DNA from: Vulcanimicrobiota bacterium
GTDB taxonomy: Bacteria > Vulcanimicrobiota > Vulcanimicrobiia > Vulcanimicrobiales > Vulcanimicrobiaceae
Direction: 5' to 3'
Length of the DNA stretch: 64,000 nt
Assembly (NCBI GenBank): GCA_003140215.1
Contig: PLJL01000005.1
Coordinates: forward strand, 1-64,000
In this document: piece by piece, positions 55,633 to 64,000 of the stretch
Layout: each line of letters begins with the position of its first letter
Position numbering within the stretch: the stretch's first letter is position 1
Notes under the pieces: model-generated
The model's input: only the letters and a program-made list of their open reading frames with translations
Databases searched by the model: none
What the model was told of the DNA's origin: nothing
Position numbers and translations under genes: made by a program

Positions 55633-57917
55633 CGCGTCACCTCGCTGGCCGCGTCGGCTGCGATCTGCGCCGCGCGCCGCAGCGTGCGCACATACTGCTC
55701 GCGCCCGGGAAGGTACTGCGCGGGCCAGGGCTGCTCGTCGTAGCCCAGCTGCGCCGCGGCGTGCAGGGTGAAATAGGGATCGGCGAGGTGCGGCCGCGCC
55801 AGCGCGACGAGGTCGGCTCGGCCGGCGGCGATGATGCTGTTGACCTGATCGGCGTCGGTGATGTTGCCGACAGCCATCGTGGCGATGCGCAGCTCGTTGC
55901 GGATCTTGTCCGAGAACGGCGTCTGGAACATCCGGCCGTAGACCGGCTGGGCCAGGCGCGACGTCTGGCCAGCCGACACGTCGATGAGGTCGGCGCCGGC
56001 CGCGTCGAACGCGCGCGCCACCGCGACCGCATCGTTGGGCGTGATCCCGCCCTCGACCCAGTCGGTCGCCGAGATGCGGACCGAGATCGGTTTGTGCTCC
56101 GGCCAGACCGCGCGGATCGCCGCGAACACTTCGAGGGGATAGCGCAAGCGGTTTTCCAGCGACCCGCCGTACGCGTCGGTGCGCCGGTTAGTCAGCGGCG
56201 TGATGAAGCTCGAGAGCAGGTAGCCGTGCGCGCAGTGCAGCTCGAGCATGTCGAAACCGCACTGCAGCCCCATCGCCGCGGCGCGCGCGAACTCGCCCTT
56301 CACCCGGTCCATGTCGTCGAGCGTCATCGTGCGCGGAACCTGATTGCGCTCGCCGTAGGCGATCGGCGAGGGCGCCATCACCGGCCAATTGTCGCGCAGC
56401 AGCGGCTCGTCGGCTTCCTCCCAGCCCAATTGCGTCGAACCCTTGGGTCCCGAGTGCCCCAGCTGGAGGGCAATCTTCGCGGGCGTGTTGTCGTGAACGA
56501 AGCCGACGATGCGCGTCCAGGCGGCGACGTGCTCGGGGCGGTACATCCCCGCGCAGCCGGGCGAGATGCGGCCCTCGGGCGAGACGCAGGTCATCTCGGT
56601 GAACACCAGGCCCGCGCCGCCCTGCGCGCGCGCGCCGAGGTGGACGAGGTAGAAGTCGTTGGGCGTGCCGTCGACGCAGCTGTACATCGCCATCGGCGAG
56701 ACGACGACGCGGTTGCGCAACTCGAGCTCGCGCAGCCGAAACGGCGCGAACATCGGCGGGACGGGCTTGGCCGTTCCGGCACGTTGGGACAGCCAGGCCT
56801 CGATGTCTTCGACGTAGCGGCGGTCGCGCAGGCGCAGGTTGTCGTGACTGAGGCGCTGGCTGCGCGTCAGCAGGCTGTAGGCGAACTGTTCGGGCTCCAG
56901 GTTGGCGTAGCGCGCGACGTTCTCGAACCATTCGGTGCTGTTGCGCGCCGCGTTTTGCAGGCGCAAGACCTCGATCCGGCGCTCCGCCTCGTACTCCTCG
57001 AAGGCGCGCGTACGCTCTACGTTACGCTGCAACGCCGCAGCCAAGGCCACGGCGTCCTCGAGCGCAAGCTTCGTCCCCGACCCGATCGAGAAGTGGGCCG
57101 TGTGCGCGGCATCGCCGATCAGCACCCGGTTGCCGTCGTGCCAGCGCGCATTGTTGACCTGCACGAAGGTTATCCACGGGTTGGCGAGGTGCTTCCCGTT
57201 GCTCAGCAGCGGGTGGCCCCCGAGGTACCGCGCGAAGAGCCGCTCGCAAAACGCAATCGACTCGTCGGAGGTCGCCGTGTCGAGCCCAGCGGCACGCCAG
57301 GTCTCCTCGCGGCACTCTACGATCACCGTGCCGGTCTGGGCGTCGAACTGATACGCGTGTACCTGGAACCAGCCGTGCGGCGTCTCCTCGAAGGCGAACG
57401 TGAAGGCCTCGAAGCGCTGGTGCGTCCCGAGCCAGATGTAGCGGTTGCGGCGGTTCTCGAGCGTCGTTCCGAAGGCGGCGGCGTGCTTGCGCCGCGTCGG
57501 CGAGTTCGCGCCGTCGCCGACAACGATGACGTCCGCACCGGCATGGTCCGCGTCGTCGGCCTCGACCTCGAAGCGCAGCTCCACGCCCTGCTCGGCGGCC
57601 CGCTCTTGCAGGATGCGCAGCAGCCGCTTGCGCGCGATGCCGGCAAACCCCTGACCGCCGGCGCGAATGGTGCGGCCGCGATAGTGGACGTCGATGTCTT
57701 CCCAGTGCACGAAGCTCTCGACGATCCGCGCGTATGTCGGGGGATCGGCCGCGGCGATGTTGCCCAGCGTCTGATCGGAGAAGACCACGCCCCAGCCGAA
57801 GGTGTCCTCAGCGCGATTGCGCTCCACGACGACGATCTCGGCGTCGGGCCGTGCCGACTTCATCACGATCGAGAAAAACAGGCCGGCCGGTCCGCCGCCG
57901 ATGCAGACGATTCGCAC
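55629..57917 (-). CDS. Fused FAD monooxygenase / OYE-type reductase, 2-aminobenzoyl-CoA monooxygenase/reductase-like
   Basis: 762 aa from GTG 57917 (GGAGG 4 nt upstream); ATG 57947 would add 10 residues without a ribosome site. Residues 1-380: flavin monooxygenase with [18 protein letters not shown], and [14 protein letters not shown] (~268-281). From ~389 to the end: Old Yellow Enzyme barrel, [49 protein letters not shown]. This fusion is known for the enzyme that hydroxylates and then reduces 2-aminobenzoyl-CoA in Azoarcus evansii, and is also annotated as salicylyl-CoA 5-hydroxylase/oxidoreductase. First gene of the operon. Confidence 0.85.
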   Translation of the reverse strand: MRIVCIGGGPAGLFFSIVMKSARPDAEIVVVERNRAEDTFGWGVVFSDQTLGNIAAADPPTYARIVESFVHWEDIDVHYRGRTIRAGGQGFAGIARKRLLRILQERAAEQGVELRFEVEADDADHAGADVIVVGDGANSPTRRKHAAAFGTTLENRRNRYIWLGTHQRFEAFTFAFEETPHGWFQVHAYQFDAQTGTVIVECREETWRAAGLDTATSDESIAFCERLFARYLGGHPLLSNGKHLANPWITFVQVNNARWHDGNRVLIGDAAHTAHFSIGSGTKLALEDAVALAAALQRNVERTRAFEEYEAERRIEVLRLQNAARNSTEWFENVARYANLEPEQFAYSLLTRSQRLSHDNLRLRDRRYVEDIEAWLSQRAGTAKPVPPMFAPFRLRELELRNRVVVSPMAMYSCVDGTPNDFYLVHLGARAQGGAGLVFTEMTCVSPEGRISPGCAGMYRPEHVAAWTRIVGFVHDNTPAKIALQLGHSGPKGSTQLGWEEADEPLLRDNWPVMAPSPIAYGERNQVPRTMTLDDMDRVKGEFARAAAMGLQCGFDMLELHCAHGYLLSSFITPLTNRRTDAYGGSLENRLRYPLEVFAAIRAVWPEHKPISVRISATDWVEGGITPNDAVAVARAFDAAGADLIDVSAGQTSRLAQPVYGRMFQTPFSDKIRNELRIATMAVGNITDADQVNSIIAAGRADLVALARPHLADPYFTLHAAAQLGYDEQPWPAQYLPGREQYVRTLRRAAQIAADAASEVTR

Positions 57918-57921
57918 GATG

Positions 57922-57926
57922 CCTCC
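57922..57926 (-). promoter_or_regulatory. GGAGG ribosome site deciding the GTG 57917 start
   Basis: GGAGG with a 4-nt spacer to GTG; the upstream in-frame ATG 57947 has none. Confidence 0.6.
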
Positions 57927-57938
57927 GAAGCCGGAAAC

Positions 57939-57967
57939 TTGCGGCATCGATAGTTTATATCTAAACT
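57939..57967 (+). promoter_or_regulatory. Predicted plus-strand promoter of the aromatic ABC importer
   Basis: TTGCGG (57939-57944), 17-nt spacer, TAAACT (57962-57967). The -10 lies in the right arm of the inverted repeat. Confidence 0.55.
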
Positions 57968-57968
57968 A
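57951..57968. promoter_or_regulatory. Perfect inverted repeat TAGTTTA-TATC-TAAACTA, putative MarR operator
   Basis: 7-bp arms, 4-nt centre, AT-rich in a GC-rich genome. It covers the -10 elements of both divergent promoters, so one bound MarR dimer could shut both operons. Confidence 0.75.
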
Positions 57969-57981
57969 AATGCCCTGTCAA
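57954..57981 (-). promoter_or_regulatory. Predicted minus-strand promoter of the catabolic operon
   Basis: On the minus strand TTGACA (57981-57976), 16-nt spacer, TATAAA (57959-57954). The best consensus promoter in the window, overlapped by the inverted repeat. Confidence 0.6.
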
Positions 57982-58071
57982 TCCTGCTGCGCGAGGTCCG
58001 CGGCCCCCTCCGGTGAAGGGGTCCGTGGGCGGTTCGACCCGCCGGTTCTTTGCCGTTCACGAGGGGATCAG

Positions 58072-59256
58072 ATGCGTATTGTCGCCCGCGCCTCACTCGC
58101 CGCGCTGCTGACGCTGTCGATGGCAGGCTCGAGCGCGTTTGCGGCCGACCCTGCGCCGCTCAAGATCGGGATGATCACCACGCTCTCCACCGCCGGCGGC
58201 TATTTGGGCGAGGACATGCGGGACGGTTTTCAACTCGCGATCGACGAGGAGCACGGCAAGCTGGGCGGCGTGCCGGTGCAGGTCGTGGTCGAAGATGACG
58301 GTCTCAAGCCGGCCAACGGCAAGCTGATCGCCGACAAGTTCCGCATCCAGGACAAAATCGACGTCTTCACCGGGATTATCTACTCCAACGTGGCGCTGGC
58401 GGTCGTACCGGGCTTGGTGGAGAGCGGCGCGTTCTACCTCAGCCCGAACGCGGGGCCGTCGCAGCTCGCCGGCAAGGGATGCAACAAGAACTTCTTCGTC
58501 GTGTCGTGGCAGAACGACACCCCGCACGAAGCCACCGGGCAGTACGCGCAATACCTCGGCCTCAAGAAAATGGTCGTCGTCGCGCCCAACTACACCACCG
58601 GGAAGGACGCCGTCGCGGGATTCAAACGAACCTTCCACGGCGAGATCGCCGAAGAGATCTACACCGCGCTGGACCAGACCGACTACTCGGCGGAGCTCGC
58701 CCGCATCCGCGCCGCGAACGCCGACGGCATCTTCTACTTCCTCCCCGGCGGCTTGGGGATCAACTTTCTCAAGCAGTTCACCCAAGCCGGACTGAAAAAG
58801 ACGATGAAGGTCGTATTGCCGGAGTTCTCGCTCGAGAGCCACGTGGTCGCGGCGGTCGGTAACGCTGCCGAAGGTCTCTACGGCACCGCGCACTGGCTCA
58901 AAGATCTGCCCTACGCCGCCAACAAGAAGTTCGTCTCCGAGTTCATCAAGAAGTATCACCGCGAACCGACGCCCTATGCCAGTCAGGGATACGACACCGC
59001 GAAGCTGCTGGCCAGCGGCCTGCGCGCGGTCAACGGAGACGTATCGAAGGCCGACGCGTTTCGTGCTGCGCTGCGGAAAGCCGATTTTCAGTCGACGCGC
59101 GGCGCGTTCAAGTTCGGCCCGAACCAGTTCCCGATCCAGGACTGGTACAGCGCCAGGGTCGTGCGCGACGCGAAGACCGGGAAGCTGGTGATTCGCGGCG
59201 TGGGCAAGATCATGGCGCAGGCCGGCGACGTCTACTCCAACGCGTGCAAGCTCTGA
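58072..59256 (+). CDS. Branched-chain-type ABC transporter substrate-binding protein, probably for an aromatic acid
   Basis: 394 aa from ATG 58072 (GAGGGG 5 nt upstream; the frame from 57970 has no such signal). Signal peptide cleaved near AFAAD (25), no lipobox. LivJ/K fold: IGMITTLSTAGGYLGEDMRDGFQLAI, DVFTGIIYSNVALAVVP, GKGCNKNFFVVSWQND. Homologues near aromatic pathways bind benzoate-like acids. Divergent from the catabolic operon across the MarR-type operator. Confidence 0.87.
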   Translation: MRIVARASLAALLTLSMAGSSAFAADPAPLKIGMITTLSTAGGYLGEDMRDGFQLAIDEEHGKLGGVPVQVVVEDDGLKPANGKLIADKFRIQDKIDVFTGIIYSNVALAVVPGLVESGAFYLSPNAGPSQLAGKGCNKNFFVVSWQNDTPHEATGQYAQYLGLKKMVVVAPNYTTGKDAVAGFKRTFHGEIAEEIYTALDQTDYSAELARIRAANADGIFYFLPGGLGINFLKQFTQAGLKKTMKVVLPEFSLESHVVAAVGNAAEGLYGTAHWLKDLPYAANKKFVSEFIKKYHREPTPYASQGYDTAKLLASGLRAVNGDVSKADAFRAALRKADFQSTRGAFKFGPNQFPIQDWYSARVVRDAKTGKLVIRGVGKIMAQAGDVYSNACKL

Positions 59257-59273
59257 GCCCCTGACCCCCTGTC

Positions 59274-60188
59274 GTGAGCCTGGCGCTCGAGCAGCTCCTC
59301 AACGGACTGCAGTTCGGGGTGATGATCTTCTTGCTCGCCGCCGGGCTCACGCTCGTATTCGGCATCATGGGCGTGATCAATCTGGCGCACGGCTCGATCT
59401 ATATGCTGGGAGCGTTCGTCGCCGCGTCGGTCGCCGGCACCGGCGCGCCGTTCGTCGTTGCGGTCCTGGCCGGCGCAGCGGCCGCGGGGCTGGCGGGGAT
59501 CGCGATCGAGCTCGTGGTGATCCGCCGTTTGTACGCGCGCCACCACCTCGATCAAGTGCTCGCAACGTTCGCGCTGATCCTCATCGCGAACGACGGCGTC
59601 TCGATGATCTGGGGCAAGACGCCGCTCAACATGGCAGTTCCTGCGGCGCTGAGCCCGGCGGTAACGCTGGGTGGGTTCATCTATCCGGCCTACCGGCTCG
59701 TGCTCATCGCGGCGGGGATCCTGATCGCGGCGGCGCTGTACGTCCTGATCTCGCGCACGCGCTTGGGGATGTTGATCCGTGCCGGCGCGACGCATCGCGA
59801 AACCGTCGCCGCACTGGGCGTCGACATCAGCCGCCTCAACACCGTGGTGTTCGCGCTCGGCGCCGTCCTTGCCGGCACGGCGGGCGCGCTGCTCGCGCCG
59901 ATCCTCGCCGTCCAAGTCGGCATGGGAGAGCAGATCCTCATCCTGACCTTCGTCGCGATCATCGTCGGCGGCCTGGGATCGATCCGCGGCGCCTTCGCGG
60001 GCGCGCTGCTCGTCGGCGTCGTCGACACGCTGGGCCGCGCCTACATCCCGGTGATCCTCAAGCCGATCGCCAAGCCTGAGATCGCGGACTCGCTGGGCGG
60101 CGGCCTGTCCGCCGTGGCGATCTACGTGCTCATGGCCATCGTGCTGGTGTGGAAGCCGCGAGGCCTGTTCCCTGTCGGCCCTCGCTAA
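59274..60188 (+). CDS. Branched-chain-type ABC transporter permease (LivH-like), aromatic importer
   Basis: 304 aa, GTG start 17 nt after the binding-protein stop. LivH pattern LTLVFGIMGVINLAHGSIYMLGAF, coupling loop LIRAGATHRETVAALGVD, FVAIIVGGLGSIRGAF, about eight membrane segments. Confidence 0.9.
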   Translation: MSLALEQLLNGLQFGVMIFLLAAGLTLVFGIMGVINLAHGSIYMLGAFVAASVAGTGAPFVVAVLAGAAAAGLAGIAIELVVIRRLYARHHLDQVLATFALILIANDGVSMIWGKTPLNMAVPAALSPAVTLGGFIYPAYRLVLIAAGILIAAALYVLISRTRLGMLIRAGATHRETVAALGVDISRLNTVVFALGAVLAGTAGALLAPILAVQVGMGEQILILTFVAIIVGGLGSIRGAFAGALLVGVVDTLGRAYIPVILKPIAKPEIADSLGGGLSAVAIYVLMAIVLVWKPRGLFPVGPR

Positions 60189-61122
60189 CACGCGCCGGCG
60201 CGCGGCGCTGCTCATCGCAACGCTCATTGTCTTGCTGGCGCTCCCGGCGGCGGCGGGCGTGCTGCACCAGCCGTTCTGGATCAACGCGTGCACGCGCATC
60301 GTGATCTTCGCGCTGGTCGCCGCGAGCCTCGACCTCATCGTCGGCTACGGCGGTCTGGTGAGCTTCGGCCACGCCGCCTACTTTGCCGTCGGCGGCTACA
60401 CGGTCGCGGTGCTCGCGCAGCACGGCATCGACGCGGCGCCCGTCGCATGGGTCGTCGCCGTCGCGCTATCCGCCTTGCTGGCCGTGGTCGTGGGCGCGCT
60501 CTCGCTGCGCACCTCGGGGATCTTCTTCATCATGATCACCCTGGCGTTCGCCCAGATGGTGTTCTTCGCGCTCATCGCGATCAAGGCATGGGGCGGTAAC
60601 GATGGCCTGCCGCTCGGCGCGCGCGCCACGCTGTTGGGGCTGGATCTGCGTGACCCCACCGTCCTGTACTTCGTGTGCCTCACACTGCTCGTCGCGTTCG
60701 TCGCGTGTGCCGCGCAGCTGGTGGAGTCGCGCTTCGGGATCGTCCTGCGCGGCATTCGCGGCAGCGAACGCCGCGTGCTCGCGCTGGGCTTCCCGACGTT
60801 TCGCTACAAGCTCGTCGCCTTCGTCATCGCCGGCGCCGGCGCGGGCCTAGCCGGTGCGCTGTGGGCGGACTACGCGCGGTTCGTCAGCCCCGACATGGCT
60901 TCGTGGTCGCGCTCGGGCGAATTCCTCGTGATGGTGATCCTGGGTGGAATCGGGACACTCGCGGGTGCGGTATACGGCGCGGCGCTGCTGCTCGGGCTCG
61001 AGTCGGTGCTGTCGGGCCTCACCGAGCACTGGATGCTGCCGCTGGGCCTGATCCTGCTCGCGATCGTCCTGTTCGCCAAACGCGGCGTGTACGGCTGGAT
61101 CGCGGGGCGCGACGATGGCTGA
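60172..61122 (+). CDS. Branched-chain-type ABC transporter permease (LivM-like), aromatic importer; start uncertain
   Basis: 316 aa if it starts at CTG 60172, which has GAGG 8 nt upstream and overlaps the livH-like end by 17 nt. No ATG or GTG exists in frame. The TTG at 60232 would remove the first membrane helix (LLIATLIVLLALPAAAG) that LivM proteins keep. ACG 60190 is another option. Core blocks: ASLDLIVGYGGLVSFGHAAYF, LRGIRGSERRVLALGF, VMVILGGIGTLAGAVYGA. Confidence 0.85.
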   Translation: MSALANTRRRAALLIATLIVLLALPAAAGVLHQPFWINACTRIVIFALVAASLDLIVGYGGLVSFGHAAYFAVGGYTVAVLAQHGIDAAPVAWVVAVALSALLAVVVGALSLRTSGIFFIMITLAFAQMVFFALIAIKAWGGNDGLPLGARATLLGLDLRDPTVLYFVCLTLLVAFVACAAQLVESRFGIVLRGIRGSERRVLALGFPTFRYKLVAFVIAGAGAGLAGALWADYARFVSPDMASWSRSGEFLVMVILGGIGTLAGAVYGAALLLGLESVLSGLTEHWMLPLGLILLAIVLFAKRGVYGWIAGRDDG

Positions 61123-61864
61123 GCCGGCGCTCGCGGTCCGCCGCTTGCGCAAGTCGTTCGGCGCGCTCGTCGTCACCGCCGATCTGGATCTCGACGTCGC
61201 TACGGGCGAGTGTCACGCGGTGATCGGCCCCAACGGTGCCGGCAAGACCACACTGCTCGACCAGCTCGCGGGCGAGCTGGTCCCCGACGGCGGCCGGATC
61301 GTGTTCGCAGCGCGCGACGTAACGCGGCTCGGCCCCGACGCGCGCGCGCGGCTCGGAATGGCGCGCTCGTTTCAAATCCCGACCCTCATCGCCGATTTGA
61401 CCGCGGAAGACAACGTCGCGCTCGCCGTCCAGGCGCGCACGGCGACGGCGATGCGCTTCTGGCGCAGCGCATACCGCGACAGCACGCTACGCCTCCCAGC
61501 CCGAGCCGCGCTGGCGCGCGTCGGCCTTGCCGCTCGTGGAAGCGTCGCCGCCGGCGATCTCGCGCACGGCGAGCAGCGCCTGCTCGAGGTCGCGCTGGCG
61601 CTCGCGCGTGAGCCCACGCTGTTGTTGCTCGACGAGCCGATGGCGGGTCTGGGGCACGACGAGAGCCGCGCGATGATCGCGCTGCTGTCGAGCATCAAAG
61701 GCACCCTAACCATACTGTTGGTCGAGCACGACATGGAAGCCGTCGCGCACCTAGCCGATCGCGTCACGGTGCTCGTCGCGGGACGCGCGGTGGCCAGCGG
61801 CAGCTACGACGCCGTCCGGGCCGACCCGGTGGTTCGCAGCGCGTACCTCGGCGGCGACGCATGA
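61115..61864 (+). CDS. Branched-chain-type ABC transporter ATPase (LivG-like), aromatic importer
   Basis: 249 aa, overlapping the permease by 8 nt. Walker A GPNGAGKT, SFQIPTLIADLTAEDNV, signature LAHGEQRLLEVALALA, Walker B LLLLDEPMAGLG, H-loop LVEHDMEAV. Confidence 0.9.
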   Translation: MAEPALAVRRLRKSFGALVVTADLDLDVATGECHAVIGPNGAGKTTLLDQLAGELVPDGGRIVFAARDVTRLGPDARARLGMARSFQIPTLIADLTAEDNVALAVQARTATAMRFWRSAYRDSTLRLPARAALARVGLAARGSVAAGDLAHGEQRLLEVALALAREPTLLLLDEPMAGLGHDESRAMIALLSSIKGTLTILLVEHDMEAVAHLADRVTVLVAGRAVASGSYDAVRADPVVRSAYLGGDA

Positions 61865-62571
61865 GCCGCCTGCTCGCCGTCGAGGCTATCGAGAGCGGCT
61901 ACGGCCGCAGTCGCGTGCTGTTCGGGATGACGCTGCACGTCGACGACGGCGAGACCGTGGCGCTCGTCGGCCGCAACGGGATGGGCAAGACGACGACGAT
62001 TCGTACCATCATGGGGCTGTGCCGGGTCACCGCCGGCACGGTAGCCTTCGCCGGTGCCGACATCACCAACGCCGCGCCGCATCGTGTGGCGCGCCGCGGA
62101 ATCGGGCTCGTCCCCGAAGGACGCCAGGTGTTTCCGACGCTGACCGTGCGCGAGAACCTGATCGCGACCGCGGCGAACTACGGCCGCGTTGCGCAGCCGT
62201 GGACGCTGCCGGACGTGTTCGCGATCTTTCCGCGGCTGGCCGAACGCGCGCACGCGCTGGGCAGCCAGCTCTCCGGCGGCGAGCAGCAGATGCTCGCGAT
62301 CGGCAGGGCCCTGATGCTGGGTCCGCGCTTGCTGATCCTCGATGAAGCGACCGAAGGGCTCGCCCCGCTCTTGCGCGAGGAGATCTGGACCTGTTTGCGC
62401 ACGCTGCGCGCACGCGGTCAGTCTACGCTCGTCGTCGACAAGCAGCTCGATGCGCTAGCGACGGTCGCCGACCGCGCGGTGGTATTGGAAAAGGGGCGCA
62501 CCGTCTGGCAAGGCGCCCCATCAACCCTCGCCACCGACCCCGCCCTACACGACCGCTATCTCAGCGTTTGA
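61861..62571 (+). CDS. Branched-chain-type ABC transporter ATPase (LivF-like), aromatic importer
   Basis: 236 aa, ATGA overlap. Walker A GRNGMGKT, GRQVFPTLTVRENL, signature LSGGEQQMLAIGRAL. Two departures from LivF norms: Walker B reads LLILDEATEG (Ala for Pro after DE), and the switch segment is VVDKQLDAL instead of VEQN. The catalytic Glu after Walker B is retained, so it may still hydrolyse ATP. Last gene of the importer operon. Confidence 0.87.
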   Translation: MSRLLAVEAIESGYGRSRVLFGMTLHVDDGETVALVGRNGMGKTTTIRTIMGLCRVTAGTVAFAGADITNAAPHRVARRGIGLVPEGRQVFPTLTVRENLIATAANYGRVAQPWTLPDVFAIFPRLAERAHALGSQLSGGEQQMLAIGRALMLGPRLLILDEATEGLAPLLREEIWTCLRTLRARGQSTLVVDKQLDALATVADRAVVLEKGRTVWQGAPSTLATDPALHDRYLSV

Positions 62572-62581
62572 GTGACGGCAG

Positions 62582-63280
62582 CTAAGCCGCGAGCGGGATG
62601 AACGCCTCGTCGAGCGCGGCCAGGACGCTGGTGGGAAGGACCGACACGACGAGATGGCGCGGCAGGAACCACGTCACCCCGGCGATCGCCGTCTCGAACT
62701 CGTCCTGGTCGTCGAAATCGTCGCGCGCGATGCGGAAGACCAGCTGTTCGCGCGGCTCCTGATCGGGTGAGACCAGCGTCAACACGGCGGGTTCCTCGAT
62801 CCCCAGCGTGCGCGTGAAGTACAGGTATAGCAGGGGGCGAACGTAGCGCGGCAGCATCGACTCGTCCGGCGCTTCGACCTGCATCCGCTCCGTCGCCTTG
62901 AGGACCTCGCGAAACGTCGCCGATTCGCCCGGTGCGACACCGATGCGCGGAAACTCCCAGCCGCCGAAGGCGCGCCGCGTGACCAGATCGCCGCAGGTGA
63001 ACACCCACGCCGCCAGCTCGCCCACGGGCTCGATCGCGATCCCGAAGCCGCGGTCGGTCGCGAGGTCGACCAGGTCGCCCACCGCGATGTCGCCCTCGTC
63101 GCCCTCGCCAGGCAGCTCGAGCGCGAAATACGGGAAGCCGTCGGGCCCGAGGAAGATCTGCGGATCGCACCGCCGCAGCCGCGCAGTCTCGACGAGGTCG
63201 TAGAACCGATGGCGCCACTTCGCACCACGCTCCGCCTCCGGAACGGCAAGATGGACGCGCAAGGCATCAGCGTCGTTCAT
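62582..63280 (-). CDS. Hypothetical cytoplasmic protein
   Basis: 232 aa, acidic, no signal or membrane segment. Features: WRHRFYDLVETARL, QIFLGPDGFPYFALELPG, AAWVFTCGDLVTRRAFGGW, MLPRYVRPLLYLYFTRTLG, DDFDDQDEFETAI, WFLPRHLVVSVLP. The layout is compact, single or two-domain. Family not recognised. Convergent with the importer operon (10 nt). Confidence 0.6.
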   Translation of the reverse strand: MNDADALRVHLAVPEAERGAKWRHRFYDLVETARLRRCDPQIFLGPDGFPYFALELPGEGDEGDIAVGDLVDLATDRGFGIAIEPVGELAAWVFTCGDLVTRRAFGGWEFPRIGVAPGESATFREVLKATERMQVEAPDESMLPRYVRPLLYLYFTRTLGIEEPAVLTLVSPDQEPREQLVFRIARDDFDDQDEFETAIAGVTWFLPRHLVVSVLPTSVLAALDEAFIPLAA

Positions 63281-63303
63281 TGCCTGGAGTATACCCCGGG
63301 CGG

Positions 63304-64000
63304 TTAGCCGGCGATGGCGTTTCGGCCGGCGGCTTTTGCCTGGTAGCAGGCGGCGTCGGCCTCGTCCAATGCTTCGGCGGCCGAGGCGGTGTCAGCCTCG
63401 AGCGGAGCCAGGCCGACCGAAACGCCGACGTCGAGCTCGTCGCCGTCGTGCTCGATGCGGTAGGTTTCCACGGCGGCGCGCAGCTTCTCGGCGATCCGCC
63501 GGGCGTCGTCGATGCGGCAGTTGGCGAGCAGCAAGCCGAACTCGTCGCCGCCGATCCGCGCCAGCACGTCGCCGCCGCGAACGACGCGCCCCATCACGTG
63601 CCCGATCTCGCGCAGCAGCCGATCCCCGGTCGCGTGCCCGAAGCGGTCGTTCACGATCTTGAAACGGTCGAGATCCAGGAACGCGAGCACGTGGTGTTCG
63701 CCGCGTTCGCGCGCGCCGCGAATCGCCTCGTCGAGCCGTTCGGCGAAGGCGCGGCGGTTCTGCAGACCGGTAAGCGGGTCGTGTGCCGCCTCGAACGAGA
63801 GCCGCAGCTTGAGCCGATACTCCAAGGTGACGTCGCGCAAGACGACGACCGTTCCTTGCTCGTCGGGGTCGATACGCGACGCGACGTAGGCGACGTCGAC
63901 GATTCCGCTGCGCGTGCGCAGATGTCCGTTGCCGCGCCGCACCCCCTCAGCGCCGCTTTGGGGCACGACGGCGATCGGCCGCGCCTCATCGTCGACCATG
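63304..64000 (-). CDS. GGDEF diguanylate cyclase, cut by the right window edge
   Basis: About 232 residues visible; the frame reaches the edge with ATG 63999, but an incomplete PAS-like segment before the GGDEF domain (VAYVASRIDPDEQGTVVVLRDVT) suggests the gene continues upstream. GGDEF domain from HDPLTGLQNRRAF: LDLDRFKIVNDRFGH, active site IGGDEFGLLL, and an inhibitory I-site RGGD five residues before it. It should make cyclic di-GMP with product feedback; the HD-GYP protein at 7931 is a possible opposing enzyme in the cell. Confidence 0.9.
   Translation of the reverse strand, partial: MVDDEARPIAVVPQSGAEGVRRGNGHLRTRSGIVDVAYVASRIDPDEQGTVVVLRDVTLEYRLKLRLSFEAAHDPLTGLQNRRAFAERLDEAIRGARERGEHHVLAFLDLDRFKIVNDRFGHATGDRLLREIGHVMGRVVRGGDVLARIGGDEFGLLLANCRIDDARRIAEKLRAAVETYRIEHDGDELDVGVSVGLAPLEADTASAAEALDEADAACYQAKAAGRNAIAG

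Noticed and set aside
55761..57953. A 730-residue plus-strand open frame antisense to the monooxygenase/reductase
   Set aside because: Low-complexity Arg/Asp/Val composition and no motifs; the minus-strand gene has strong domain evidence.

Overview
The window is GC-rich, densely coding DNA with no tRNA, rRNA, IS element or CRISPR array and no gene-free stretch above 300 bp. GTG and TTG starts and 4-nt ATGA/GTGA gene overlaps are common. Solute-binding proteins carry ordinary signal peptides without a lipobox, which fits a diderm. The mix (Pkn2-type Ser/Thr kinases, a sedolisin, a PHB depolymerase lipoprotein, several branched-chain-type ABC systems, aromatic catabolism) suggests an aerobic soil heterotroph. 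A lineage such as Eremiobacterota/Vulcanimicrobiota is a guess from gene style only.

Layout. 1-6.7 kb: two paralogous membrane Ser/Thr kinases with NTF2-like ectodomains on either side of an LD-carboxypeptidase, then small hypotheticals and an SDR operon with a 22-codon membrane ORF. 6.7-13.6 kb: a LuxR / HD-GYP / sedolisin operon, a beta-lactamase-like gene fragment, a PHB depolymerase lipoprotein, VOC and MOSC proteins. 13.6-19.6 kb: a phnCDE-type transporter with a fused double permease, then an erythromycin-esterase-like / COG4280 / 62-aa membrane operon. 19.7-31.6 kb: a complete five-step histidine degradation pathway (hutH, U, I, F, G) in three units, with a DUF2339-DUF3999 pair, dodecin and cysteine dioxygenase.

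31.7-46 kb: an eight-gene minus-strand operon (LLM monooxygenase, hydroxyisobutyrate-dehydrogenase-like enzyme, LivH/M/G/F, two binding proteins). It is divergent from a TetR regulator and next to an ACMSD-like amidohydrolase, a flavin reductase, a cytochrome c, a CocE/S15 hydrolase and an aldehyde dehydrogenase. Related operator-like palindromes lie in the control regions, so I read this as a catabolic regulon for an unidentified substrate.

46-51.5 kb: assorted enzymes, then three immunity-like genes. 51.5-62.6 kb: an operon that looks like the CoA-dependent (hybrid) aerobic 2-aminobenzoate pathway: CoA ligase, fused monooxygenase/reductase, crotonase, SDR, RidA and a MarR regulator. It is divergent from its own five-gene ABC importer. 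A perfect 7-4-7 inverted repeat covers both divergent promoters. The right edge holds a hypothetical protein and a truncated GGDEF protein.
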